DNA of 64,000 nucleotides from Lacinutrix sp. WUR7 (lineage in GTDB: Bacteria; Bacteroidota; Bacteroidia; Flavobacteriales; Flavobacteriaceae). Each line of letters starts with the position of its first letter. The first letter of the stretch is position 1. Below the pieces are notes generated by a model. The model was not told where the DNA came from, did no database searches, and saw nothing but the letters and a program-made list of their open reading frames with translations. Where the stretch lies: contig NZ_CP045067.1 in the NCBI RefSeq assembly GCF_016864015.1, positions 965,001-1,029,000 of the forward strand, written 5' to 3'. The translations under genes and the position numbers were made by a program. Below, one piece after another: positions 1-6,497 of this stretch.

Positions 1-132
1 AAATGCAATATGATTATAAAACTGACTAGAAGGCGCTTTAACCATTAATACATCGCCAATTTTTGGTGTATGGCTCGCATAAGAAAGAAAACAAACACAA
101 ATAAAGAATACGCTTAAAATGATTTTTTTCAT
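1..132 (-). CDS. Secreted protein, N-terminal fragment (3' end outside window)
   Basis: An open frame of 44 codons starts at the ATG at 132 and runs off the window edge. The visible part has a Lys-Lys-Lys start, a hydrophobic stretch at about residues 4-18 and a likely signal peptidase site near Tyr18-Ala19-Ser20, followed by a mature part starting HTPKIGDVLMVKAPSSQF. The product is therefore probably exported. It lies downstream of the cupredoxin-like gene, but a strong terminator (181-210) separates the two, so it is probably its own unit. The visible part is too short to name a family. Confidence 0.6.
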   Translation of the reverse strand, partial: MKKIILSVFFICVCFLSYASHTPKIGDVLMVKAPSSQFYNHIAF

Positions 133-177
133 GACTTTAAATTTTAAATCAATATAGCAAAATCCGAAAAATAATAC

Positions 178-210
178 AAAAAAAAGCGAGCTTTACTAAA
201 GCTCGCTTTT
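178..210 (-). terminator. Rho-independent terminator of the cupredoxin-like gene
   Basis: A 13-bp perfect stem (182-194 with 198-210, loop 195-197) is followed on the minus strand by eight T residues (185-178). It sits 26 bp beyond the stop codon at 236. The opposite side also ends in TTTT, so it may work in both directions. Confidence 0.85.
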
Positions 211-235
211 ACACTAAAAACTATTAATCAAACAA

Positions 236-622
236 CTACTCTACGGTTAAAGTATATTGTGGTGTTTTATTAAAAGGACAAAAATATTGATACGTTCCTT
301 TGGTAAGCGTTACCTCTTTTGAAGATTCTGTTTTACCGTGTTTTACCATTTGAGAAACATAAGCATCTGCAATATGATTTTTAGAATCTGCTCCATCTTT
401 TCCTGCTTCTATTAAAACCAGACCAACTTCTGGCGCGGCATTATTATTAGAAACTTGAAATACATAGGTCCCTTCTTTAAGCGTTAATTCTTTCTGCGTG
501 AATTCTCCTAATGTTTGTTCTAACACAACAGTTGTTGCAGTTGTACTTTTAGTCATTTTGTCTTGTGCTGTAGCCGTGATTGAAAATGCTACTAAAAAGA
601 TTGCGATAAATAAATTCTTCAT
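236..622 (-). CDS. Secreted cupredoxin-like protein
   Basis: 128-residue protein with a clear signal peptide (residues 1-19, cleavage after ATA before Gln20), so it acts outside the cytoplasmic membrane. The mature part is beta-rich and ends in YFCPFNKTPQYTLTV, which resembles the C-terminal ligand loop of cupredoxins (Cys115). His83 and His95 could be further copper ligands, but the usual His or Met after the Cys is absent, so a normal type 1 copper site is not certain. The gene follows the AhpD-like gene on the same strand with a 37-bp gap and probably shares its mRNA. Function is inferred from the fold-like ending only; a redox or metal-related envelope role is plausible. Confidence 0.65.
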   Translation of the reverse strand: MKNLFIAIFLVAFSITATAQDKMTKSTTATTVVLEQTLGEFTQKELTLKEGTYVFQVSNNNAAPEVGLVLIEAGKDGADSKNHIADAYVSQMVKHGKTESSKEVTLTKGTYQYFCPFNKTPQYTLTVE

Positions 623-659
623 GATTTTGTATTTTATATGTTTGTAATTATGATTTGTA

Positions 660-1220
660 TTAATTGCTAGTTACTGTGAATTTTCCTGTTTCTACACTTG
701 GGAAATCTACTTCGGTTTCTGCAATATGATTTACATAGTTGGTAAGTGTATTAGAAACCACGTTTAAAACGATTTCTAAAATATCACCATCATTATAGCC
801 CGCTTCTTTTACTGTTTGAATAGCTTCTGTAGAAACTTGCCCTCTGTTTTTAGTTACATCTTGTGCAAATTGTAAACCTGCTTGTGTTTTAGAATCTGCT
901 GCAATTGCTTGTCGGCTTAATTCAGTTTGCTCTTGGGTTAAGCCATTCATTTTACCAATTGCTGTGTGCGCAGATAAACAATAGTTACATGCATTTTCTT
1001 CTGCAATTGCTAATGCTAATTGTTCTCTAAATTTGTTACTAAAGTTTCCGCTTCCTGTTAACTCTCCTAAACTTAAATAGGTCTGTAAGGTTGCTGGCGA
1101 ATTACCAAACACTTTTATTAGGTTTGGAATAAATCCTAATTTGTTCTGTACTGCATTAAATAATTCTTTAGATTTTCCTGTAGTTGTTTCTGGATCTAAT
1201 GTTTCAATTCTTGTGCTCAT
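660..1220 (-). CDS. Carboxymuconolactone decarboxylase / AhpD-like family protein
   Basis: 186-residue cytosolic protein with the AhpD-like core motif EExxCxxCxxxH: Glu74/Glu75, Cys78, Cys81 and His85 in ENACNYCLSAHTAIG. In AhpD this Cys pair and His form a thiol peroxidase-type active site, so a peroxidase, thiol-disulfide or decarboxylase role is possible. The upstream part (GFIPNLIKVFGNSPATL) is typical of the stand-alone CMD family in Bacteroidota. It lies between a zinc-ribbon microprotein gene and the secreted cupredoxin-like gene, all on the minus strand, and an AraC regulator gene lies further upstream. This suggests an inducible redox-stress operon. Substrate unknown. Confidence 0.88.
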   Translation of the reverse strand: MSTRIETLDPETTTGKSKELFNAVQNKLGFIPNLIKVFGNSPATLQTYLSLGELTGSGNFSNKFREQLALAIAEENACNYCLSAHTAIGKMNGLTQEQTELSRQAIAADSKTQAGLQFAQDVTKNRGQVSTEAIQTVKEAGYNDGDILEIVLNVVSNTLTNYVNHIAETEVDFPSVETGKFTVTSN

Positions 1221-1235
1221 AATATTTGTTTTTAC

Positions 1236-1255
1236 ATTCCTGCGAAGGCAGGAAT
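1236..1255. repeat. Dispersed 20-bp palindrome, copy 1
   Basis: attcctgcgaaggcaggaat, a near-perfect inverted repeat with an 8-bp stem. The same element or close variants occur at 13038, 14290, 14340 (inverted), 25599 and 54354, always outside coding sequence apart from the edge of sufD. Here it lies in the leader between the microprotein and CMD genes. Confidence 0.85.
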
Positions 1256-1289
1256 CTTATTATTATTTATTTAAGTTTTATTGCGTTTT

Positions 1290-1394
1290 TTACTCTTGAC
1301 TTTTACAATCGCAAATTTTATTGTCGGCTTGCTTTTCGTCGTATTCCTGAAATCCCCAACAATTTGGACATTGTATATTTTGTTCTATTTTCAT
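1290..1394 (-). CDS. 34-residue zinc-ribbon-like microprotein
   Basis: A short frame starting at the ATG at 1394 encodes 34 residues: MKIEQNIQCPNCWGFQEYDE, then a tail containing KICDCKSQE. Two Cys pairs (CPNC at 9-12 and CDC at 28-30) suggest a small zinc- or metal-binding knuckle. It is the first gene after the candidate AraC operator and promoter, and lies 69 bp before the AhpD-like gene on the same strand, so it probably leads that operon. The Cys spacing and clean start and stop make a real gene likely, but the function is unknown. Confidence 0.6.
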   Translation of the reverse strand: MKIEQNIQCPNCWGFQEYDEKQADNKICDCKSQE

Positions 1395-1421
1395 AATTTT
1401 TGATTAGTTATTAATTACACT

Positions 1422-1480
1422 GCAAAGATGCGACGAGAATACGCTTTGAAAAATGGACAAAAGTTCCTTATGCTTGGACA
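1422..1480 (-). promoter_or_regulatory. Candidate AraC operator and promoter of the CMD operon
   Basis: Two direct copies of TGGACA (1454-1459 and 1475-1480) are spaced exactly 21 bp apart, about two helical turns, which is how AraC-family dimers usually bind. On the minus strand a near-match to the flavobacterial -7 box (CATCTTTG, 1423-1430, consensus TAnnTTTG) follows about 24 bp later, and the microprotein ATG lies 28 bp beyond that. The geometry fits an activator site just upstream of a promoter. The regulator encoded at 1621-2460 is the obvious candidate. Confidence 0.45.
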
Positions 1481-1530
1481 TGCCTATTTTATTATGCTTT
1501 TGAAACATAAAAACCTATAATTATTGCGTG

Positions 1531-1609
1531 AAGGATGGAAGTGGCATCCTTTTTTTGCTGCCATATATGGCAAAAAAAGATCTAACGTACAGCCTGACCT
1601 TTATGGTCA
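1531..1609. other. Cluster of small inverted repeats downstream of the AraC gene
   Basis: Three hairpins lie in the gap: AAGGATG/CATCCTT (1531-1537 with 1545-1551, followed by T residues on the plus strand), the palindrome TGCCATATATGGCA (1559-1572, flanked by T and A runs), and TGACC/GGTCA (1595-1599 with 605-609 of the same thousand). None is followed by a good T-run on the minus strand, so termination of the AraC gene here is unproven. The central palindrome could also be a protein-binding site. Confidence 0.35.
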
Positions 1610-1620
1610 CGCCCAAAAAA

Positions 1621-2460
1621 TTAATATTCTTTTTTAAACTGAAGTGGTGATTTTAATACTGCTTTTTTGAAGAATCGTGTAAAATACGCAGCGTCATTAA
1701 AACCTAAATCGTAAGCTATTTCTTTTACTGAATCATTAGAGTAAATAAGCTGTCTTTTGGCTTCGAGAATAATTCTGTTTTTAATAAAATCGCTAGGTGT
1801 TTGGCTTCCTATTTTATTAAAATGTTTGGTTAACGATTTTGGGGAAAGTCCTAATCTATTCGCATAATCGGTTACGGCGTGCAGTTTTTTATAGTTTTGT
1901 TCAACCAATACGCTAAAGTCTTTAAAGAGTTTGGTTTCTACGTCTTCTTTAATAGTAAGGTGTTGTTTTTGCACGCGAACGGCATGAATAATGAATTGCT
2001 TTAAATAGGTTTGCAGCATATCATATTGCGCAGCTTCGTTGGTTTTAAATTCTTCGATTAAACCGTCTAATATAAAATCTAGTTTTTGTGTGTCGCTAGT
2101 GCAAGGTTTTACAAAAGGGGTTTCGTAGACATTATTAAAAAGAACGCCATTGCAAGCGACTTCTTTATCGTGGGTTTGAATGCAGTAGAAATCTCGAATA
2201 AAAGATATTTTGTAGGCTTCTTGGATTTTTTCGGAATCTACAGAAAACACTTGACCAGGAGATAAAAAGAACAGCACGTTGTCTTGAAAATTATAGCTTT
2301 CAAAATCGATGTTATAGGTGCCTTTTCCTTTTTTAATCCAATAGATATTATAGGCATCGACTTGTTCTGGTTTATTAAAAACACAGGCTTTTTCAAATTG
2401 AACAACGCTCAATGAAAATATATCTTTATACGAATATCTTGTGATGTCCTGCTCTGCCAT
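1621..2460 (-). CDS. AraC family transcriptional regulator
   Basis: 279-residue regulator. The N-terminal part (about 20-110) is a cupin-like effector domain of the AraC type. The C-terminal part (about 185-279) is a double helix-turn-helix domain with typical AraC text, including NRLGLSPKSLTKHFNKIG in the first HTH and KEIAYDLGFNDAAYFTRFFKK in the second. It starts 7 bp after the brnQ stop codon on the same strand and may be cotranscribed with it. Downstream lies the microprotein/CMD/cupredoxin operon with a 21-bp-spaced direct repeat in its promoter, which is its likely target. The inducer is unknown. Confidence 0.93.
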   Translation of the reverse strand: MAEQDITRYSYKDIFSLSVVQFEKACVFNKPEQVDAYNIYWIKKGKGTYNIDFESYNFQDNVLFFLSPGQVFSVDSEKIQEAYKISFIRDFYCIQTHDKEVACNGVLFNNVYETPFVKPCTSDTQKLDFILDGLIEEFKTNEAAQYDMLQTYLKQFIIHAVRVQKQHLTIKEDVETKLFKDFSVLVEQNYKKLHAVTDYANRLGLSPKSLTKHFNKIGSQTPSDFIKNRIILEAKRQLIYSNDSVKEIAYDLGFNDAAYFTRFFKKAVLKSPLQFKKEY

Positions 2461-2467
2461 GTGGTAC

Positions 2468-3772
2468 CTATTGGTTCGTTATGGCTTTAGTCGTAAAAGT
2501 TTTGAAATTTAACAATATAAAACCAATAAAAGCTGGTAGCACCCAACCTAAGCTATGACTTGCAAACGGAATACTGGAAATAACTTGTGTTAAATCTGTA
2601 GAAGGGCTTAAAAAATTAAGCACATCTGGAATACTAAAAATAAAGGTTAGTAAAACCACTACTCGAAATACGGTATTGGAAGCAAATCTATCTGGGATTG
2701 CGTTTAGTAAAATGAGCACAATAGTTATTGGATAAATGAATAATAACACTGGTAATGCAATCACGATTATAGAATTAAAATCTAACTGACCAACGACTAC
2801 ACCAATCACAGAAGCTAATACTGCTGTAATGACATACACAGTTTGCGAATTTTTTATTAATCCTTTAAAATAATCTGCAGTTCCGGTCACAATACCTACT
2901 GCCGTTGTAAAGCAAGCCAAGGCGATTAATACACTTAAAATAGTATTACCAAAAGTTCCTAATGCTTTTTTACTAATTCCTGTTAACAGATTTGCGCGTT
3001 GCATATCACTACTTAATGCGCTATTCACATCTATTTCGGATCCATAAAAAGCACCAACAGCAATAAGCCCAGCGTAAATAACGAAGAGTCCAAATCCTGC
3101 GATAAATCCCGATTTTTTAATCAGTTCTTTTTTTGCTTCAAAAGAATCTTTAACTTTTAAATTAATAGATATAATAATTACAGCTCCTACAACCACTGCT
3201 CCAATGGCATCAAAAGTTTGATAACCTTCTAAAATTCCGTTTACAATTGGCGCTTCAAATTGCGAAGGATTAGTAAGCATTTGTGAAGAGAACAGACCAA
3301 TACCAATTACCAAAAGCAACATAATCACTATAAATGGAGTTAGGTATTTACCAATAAGGTTTAATATTTTAGAACGATTTAATGCAAATACTAATACCAA
3401 AATAAAATAGATACTACTCGTTAGTAAAGGGGAAGTATTAAAGTTTGGATGTATTGCAATTTCATGAGTAGCTGCTGCGGTACGTGGTGACGGAATTGCA
3501 ACTGCAACGATATAAATAAGCACACAATAAATAAGACTAAAAGCTGGGGACACTTTTTTACCAAAATCATACAAAGTCCCTTGTAATTTGGCATGTGCAT
3601 AAATACCTATTATAGGAATTATTACTGCGGTAATTACAAAACCTATAATTACCCAAAACCAATTCTCGCCTGCCTGATACCCCAAAAGCGGTGGTAATAG
3701 CAAATTTCCTGCTCCAAAAAACAACGAAAACAAGGCAAAGCTTGTAATTAATAATTCTTTAGTTTTATTCAT
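2468..3772 (-). CDS. brnQ: Branched-chain amino acid transport system II carrier protein (BrnQ/LIVCS family)
   Basis: 434-residue integral membrane protein with about 12 hydrophobic helices. The N-terminus LFSLFFGAGNLLLPPLLGYQAG carries the highly conserved FGAGNLIFPP-type motif of BrnQ carriers, which take up Leu, Ile and Val with Na+ or H+. Length matches the family (about 430-440). It ends 7 bp upstream of the AraC gene on the same strand. Its start is divergent from the alpha/beta hydrolase gene; the two share a promoter region of roughly 90 bp. Confidence 0.95.
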   Translation of the reverse strand: MNKTKELLITSFALFSLFFGAGNLLLPPLLGYQAGENWFWVIIGFVITAVIIPIIGIYAHAKLQGTLYDFGKKVSPAFSLIYCVLIYIVAVAIPSPRTAAATHEIAIHPNFNTSPLLTSSIYFILVLVFALNRSKILNLIGKYLTPFIVIMLLLVIGIGLFSSQMLTNPSQFEAPIVNGILEGYQTFDAIGAVVVGAVIIISINLKVKDSFEAKKELIKKSGFIAGFGLFVIYAGLIAVGAFYGSEIDVNSALSSDMQRANLLTGISKKALGTFGNTILSVLIALACFTTAVGIVTGTADYFKGLIKNSQTVYVITAVLASVIGVVVGQLDFNSIIVIALPVLLFIYPITIVLILLNAIPDRFASNTVFRVVVLLTFIFSIPDVLNFLSPSTDLTQVISSIPFASHSLGWVLPAFIGFILLNFKTFTTKAITNQ

Positions 3773-3840
3773 ATTCTATTGCTGTAAAAGGAAATGTATT
3801 ATTTTAAATATAGAGTCGCAATTTATTACAAACCCTTAAT

Positions 3841-3848
3841 TATCTTTG
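3841..3848 (+). promoter_or_regulatory. -7 promoter box of the alpha/beta hydrolase gene
   Basis: TATCTTTG matches the Bacteroidota -7 consensus TAnnTTTG exactly and lies 17 bp before the ATG at 3866. No clear TTG -33 element is visible at the right distance. Its position excludes an upstream in-frame ATG at 3794 as the true start. Confidence 0.65.
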
Positions 3849-3865
3849 CACAATATAGTTTAAAT

Positions 3866-4639
3866 ATGATTTTAGATCACAAAGGCATAAATATTTTTTA
3901 CACAGATCAAGGTGCAGGTACAGCTATCGTTTTATTACACGGTTTTCTAGAAAACAGTACGATGTGGAATGCCTTTTTACCAGAACTCACCAAAAGAAAC
4001 CGCGTAATTTGTATCGATTTATTGGGTCACGGAAAAACACCTTGCTTAGGATATGTGCATACTATGGAAGACATGGCCGAAGCTGTTCTTGCGGTTTTAA
4101 ATCATTTAAAACTACGAAGGTATTATATGATTGGTCATTCTATGGGTGGATATGTTGCTTTGGCTTTCGCCGAAGAAAACCATAAAAACTTAAAAGGATT
4201 ATGTTTAATGAATTCAACTTATGAAGCCGATGATGACGAACGTAAATTACTTCGCGCTAGAGCAAACAAGATGATACACACCAATTTTAACAATATGGTA
4301 CGTATGTCTTTTGCTAATTTATTTAGTAAAAAAAGCAAAACAGTATATAAAGCGGAATTTGATACTGCTTTAAAAGAAGCTCTAAAAACTCCTGTTCAAG
4401 GATATATTGCTTGTCAGGAAGGTATGCGACGAAGACCAAACAGACAAGAAGTATTTCAGTCTTTAGAGGGTAAAAGAACGATCCTTATAGGAGAAAATGA
4501 TCCTGTAGTGGATGGAGAAAAGTTAATTAAAGAAACTAAAAACACCCAAATTAACACGGTAGTTTTAAGCGAAGGACACATGAGTCATATTGAAAACCCA
4601 ATCCAACTCCTGAAAGAGATTGTGCATTTCATCGAATAA
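3866..4639 (+). CDS. Alpha/beta hydrolase
   Basis: 257-residue cytosolic hydrolase of the alpha/beta fold. It has the oxyanion motif HGF (25-27), the nucleophile elbow GHSMGG with Ser92, a candidate catalytic Asp212 (GENDPVV) and catalytic His238 (EGHMSHIEN). The start at 3866 was chosen because a -7 box lies between it and an earlier in-frame ATG at 3794, and homologous enzymes start near the MILDHKG strand. Substrate is unknown; the family includes esterases, lactonases and acyl hydrolases. It is divergent from brnQ. Confidence 0.9.
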   Translation: MILDHKGINIFYTDQGAGTAIVLLHGFLENSTMWNAFLPELTKRNRVICIDLLGHGKTPCLGYVHTMEDMAEAVLAVLNHLKLRRYYMIGHSMGGYVALAFAEENHKNLKGLCLMNSTYEADDDERKLLRARANKMIHTNFNNMVRMSFANLFSKKSKTVYKAEFDTALKEALKTPVQGYIACQEGMRRRPNRQEVFQSLEGKRTILIGENDPVVDGEKLIKETKNTQINTVVLSEGHMSHIENPIQLLKEIVHFIE

Positions 4640-4703
4640 ATCACGCGTTTCAACGTTTATATTATTTTTTTTATTAGATTTACTGTAACCAAACGCTAAT
4701 AAA

Positions 4704-4970
4704 ATGAACAAACCTACCATCAAACCTGCTTTTATTCCTAATTTAGTTTGCAATATTTTTGGACACAAATATGAAGTTTCTAGAAAAGTAACCTATCATG
4801 TAAAGGAATACCAATGTGCTAATTGTAAAAAACAAATGACTACAAATAGTAATGGTAATTTAATTCCCCTTACTCCTAAGTTTGAGCGAATCAACTCTGT
4901 TTTAGAACGTATATACAACAGGAAAGTAATGCGTTTACAGGAAAAATCTTACGCTTCATCGATTAACTAA
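4704..4970 (+). CDS. Small Cys/His (putative zinc-binding) protein, paralog A
   Basis: 88-residue protein with the pattern C16-x4-H21, H32, C38-x2-C41 (CNIFGHKY ... YHVKEYQCANCKKQ), resembling small FGH/CxxC proteins such as DUF1660. These residues could hold one zinc ion. The segment KKQMTTNSNGNLIPLTPKF is almost identical in the next gene, so the two arose by tandem duplication. No signal peptide or membrane segment. Paralog A has extra residues at both ends. Function unknown; nucleic-acid binding is possible but not shown. Confidence 0.7.
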   Translation: MNKPTIKPAFIPNLVCNIFGHKYEVSRKVTYHVKEYQCANCKKQMTTNSNGNLIPLTPKFERINSVLERIYNRKVMRLQEKSYASSIN

Positions 4971-5037
4971 GTGATTATTAAGTAAAAACTATAAAATCCT
5001 CTAACTTACTTAGCTCTAAACTAGCTAATTAAATTCT

Positions 5038-5262
5038 ATGAACACTATTCAATGTAGCGTTTTTGGTCATGACTTTATAGTTTCAAAAGATATCACAGCA
5101 CATGTGAAAGAATATCAATGCAAACATTGTAAAAAACAAATGACAACAAATGCAAATGGTAACTTGATTCCGCTTACGCCTAAATTTAAAAGGATTAATT
5201 CTGTTTTAAAAAGTGTGTACTATAAAAAAGAAAAACGAAAAGAACTTATTCTTGATCGTTAA
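5038..5262 (+). CDS. Small Cys/His (putative zinc-binding) protein, paralog B
   Basis: 74-residue tandem paralog of the preceding protein, with equivalent residues C6, H11, H22, C28 and C31, and the shared block KKQMTTNANGNLIPLTPKF. The gap between the two genes is 67 bp. Its 3' end overlaps the 3' end of thiL on the opposite strand by 17 bp. The C-terminus is rich in Lys and Arg (YYKKEKRKELILDR), which could help bind nucleic acid. Function unknown. Confidence 0.7.
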   Translation: MNTIQCSVFGHDFIVSKDITAHVKEYQCKHCKKQMTTNANGNLIPLTPKFKRINSVLKSVYYKKEKRKELILDR

Positions 5263-6298
5263 GCGAGTTCCAACCTTGCGCTTGTAATGGTATTTTAGTT
5301 TCTCCTCTAGTTACTAAATGCATACCTACATTTGGCTCTGTCATATAACCAATTACCGTGAAATTAGGATTTGCTTTAATTTTAGGATAGTCTTCTTGCG
5401 AAATCGTAAATAGCAATTCATAATCCTCACCGCCACTTAAAGCAACCGTTGTGCTATCTAAATTAAATTCTTCGCAAGTAGAAATTACTTGAGGATCTAA
5501 TGGTAATTTGTCTTCATACAAATCACAACCCACATTACTGTGTTTACATAAATGCATGATTTCAGAAGATAAACCATCACTTATATCTATCATAGAAGAA
5601 GGCTTCACCTCTAAATCTTTAAAAAGTTTTACAATATCTTTTCTAGCTTCCGGTTTTAATTGTCTTTCCATAATATAAGCGTAAGGCTCCATATCTGGTT
5701 GGCTATTCGGATTTACCAAAAACACTTGCTTTTCGCGTTCTAAAACTTGTAATCCCATATATGCACCACCAATATCACCAGTAACCACTAGTAAATCGTT
5801 TGGTTTTGCACCACTTCTATACACTACATCTTCTTTTTCTACTTCCCCAATAGCAGTAATAGAAATTAATAATCCTGAAGTAGATGAAGTGGTATCTCCT
5901 CCTACCACATCCACATCATAAATTTTTGCTGCAGTAGCAATCCCTGCATATAACTCTTCTATAGCTTCTAACGGAAAACGATTAGAAACCGCAATAGACA
6001 CTGTAATTTGAGTGGCATTTGCATTCATAGCAAACACGTCTGATAAATTAACAACAACCGCTTTATAACCTAGGTGTTTTAAAGGCACATAGCTTAAATC
6101 AAAATGCACACCTTCTACCAACAAATCTGTAGTAACTACAATTTGTTTATTCTTAAATTCTAAAACTGCAGCATCATCTCCAATTGCTTTAATTGTTGAT
6201 TTATGTGAAATTTCAAACTGAGAAGTTAAGTGGTCAATTAATCCAAATTCTCCTAAATCACTTAATGCGGTACGTTGTTGATTTTTATCTTCTATCAT
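5246..6298 (-). CDS. thiL: Thiamine-monophosphate kinase
   Basis: 350-residue ThiL, which phosphorylates thiamine monophosphate to the cofactor thiamine diphosphate using ATP. It is in the PurM/AIR synthase superfamily. Visible motifs are IGDDAAVL (39-46, metal and ATP site), VVGGDTTSS, VTGDIGGAYMG and the C-terminal LSGGEDYELLF, all typical of ThiL. The mRNA appears to be leaderless: a perfect -7 box lies 4 bp before the ATG. No other thiamine genes are nearby and no TPP riboswitch is possible with so short a leader. Confidence 0.96.
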   Translation of the reverse strand: MIEDKNQQRTALSDLGEFGLIDHLTSQFEISHKSTIKAIGDDAAVLEFKNKQIVVTTDLLVEGVHFDLSYVPLKHLGYKAVVVNLSDVFAMNANATQITVSIAVSNRFPLEAIEELYAGIATAAKIYDVDVVGGDTTSSTSGLLISITAIGEVEKEDVVYRSGAKPNDLLVVTGDIGGAYMGLQVLEREKQVFLVNPNSQPDMEPYAYIMERQLKPEARKDIVKLFKDLEVKPSSMIDISDGLSSEIMHLCKHSNVGCDLYEDKLPLDPQVISTCEEFNLDSTTVALSGGEDYELLFTISQEDYPKIKANPNFTVIGYMTEPNVGMHLVTRGETKIPLQAQGWNSLNDQE

Positions 6299-6302
6299 GC
6301 TG

Positions 6303-6310
6303 CAAAAATA
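6303..6310 (-). promoter_or_regulatory. -7 box of thiL, leaderless geometry
   Basis: On the minus strand TATTTTTG ends 4 nt before the thiL ATG (TATTTTTGCAGCATG). In Bacteroidota the transcript normally starts a few bases after this box, so transcription should begin at or next to the ATG. Confidence 0.6.
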
Positions 6311-6441
6311 AGAAGCTTAAAATAAATATATACCATAATATTAAATAAAACAGCATTTAAAAGTGGCTATAGATAAATACACTAAAAGGGAACCAAAAAT
6401 AGTTTTAACAGTAAGCGCAAGTTTTTTGTAGATAATTCTCC

Positions 6442-6449
6442 TAAATTTG
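6442..6449 (+). promoter_or_regulatory. -7 box of the propeller/MbnP/MbnH operon
   Basis: TAAATTTG matches TAnnTTTG. A TTG at 6426-6428 is 13 bp upstream, shorter than the usual -33 spacing. Transcription should start near 6454, leaving a leader of about 40 nt before the preferred ATG at 6498. Confidence 0.55.
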
Positions 6450-6497
6450 CTCTAAAAGCTGAAAATATTATAATAAATTTCTATTATGCCCAAATTC

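Noticed and set aside
1588-1612. TGACC-TTTAT-GGTCA hairpin as terminator of the AraC gene
   Set aside because: The stem has only 5 bp and is not followed by a T-run on the minus strand; it is reported only as part of an inverted repeat cluster.
4565-4768. 67-codon minus-strand frame opposite the hydrolase and paralog A genes
   Set aside because: It overlaps two well-supported genes on the other strand and has no family features.
6299-6485. TPP riboswitch upstream of thiL
   Set aside because: The -7 box 4 nt before the ATG leaves no leader, and no conserved TPP aptamer sequence is visible.
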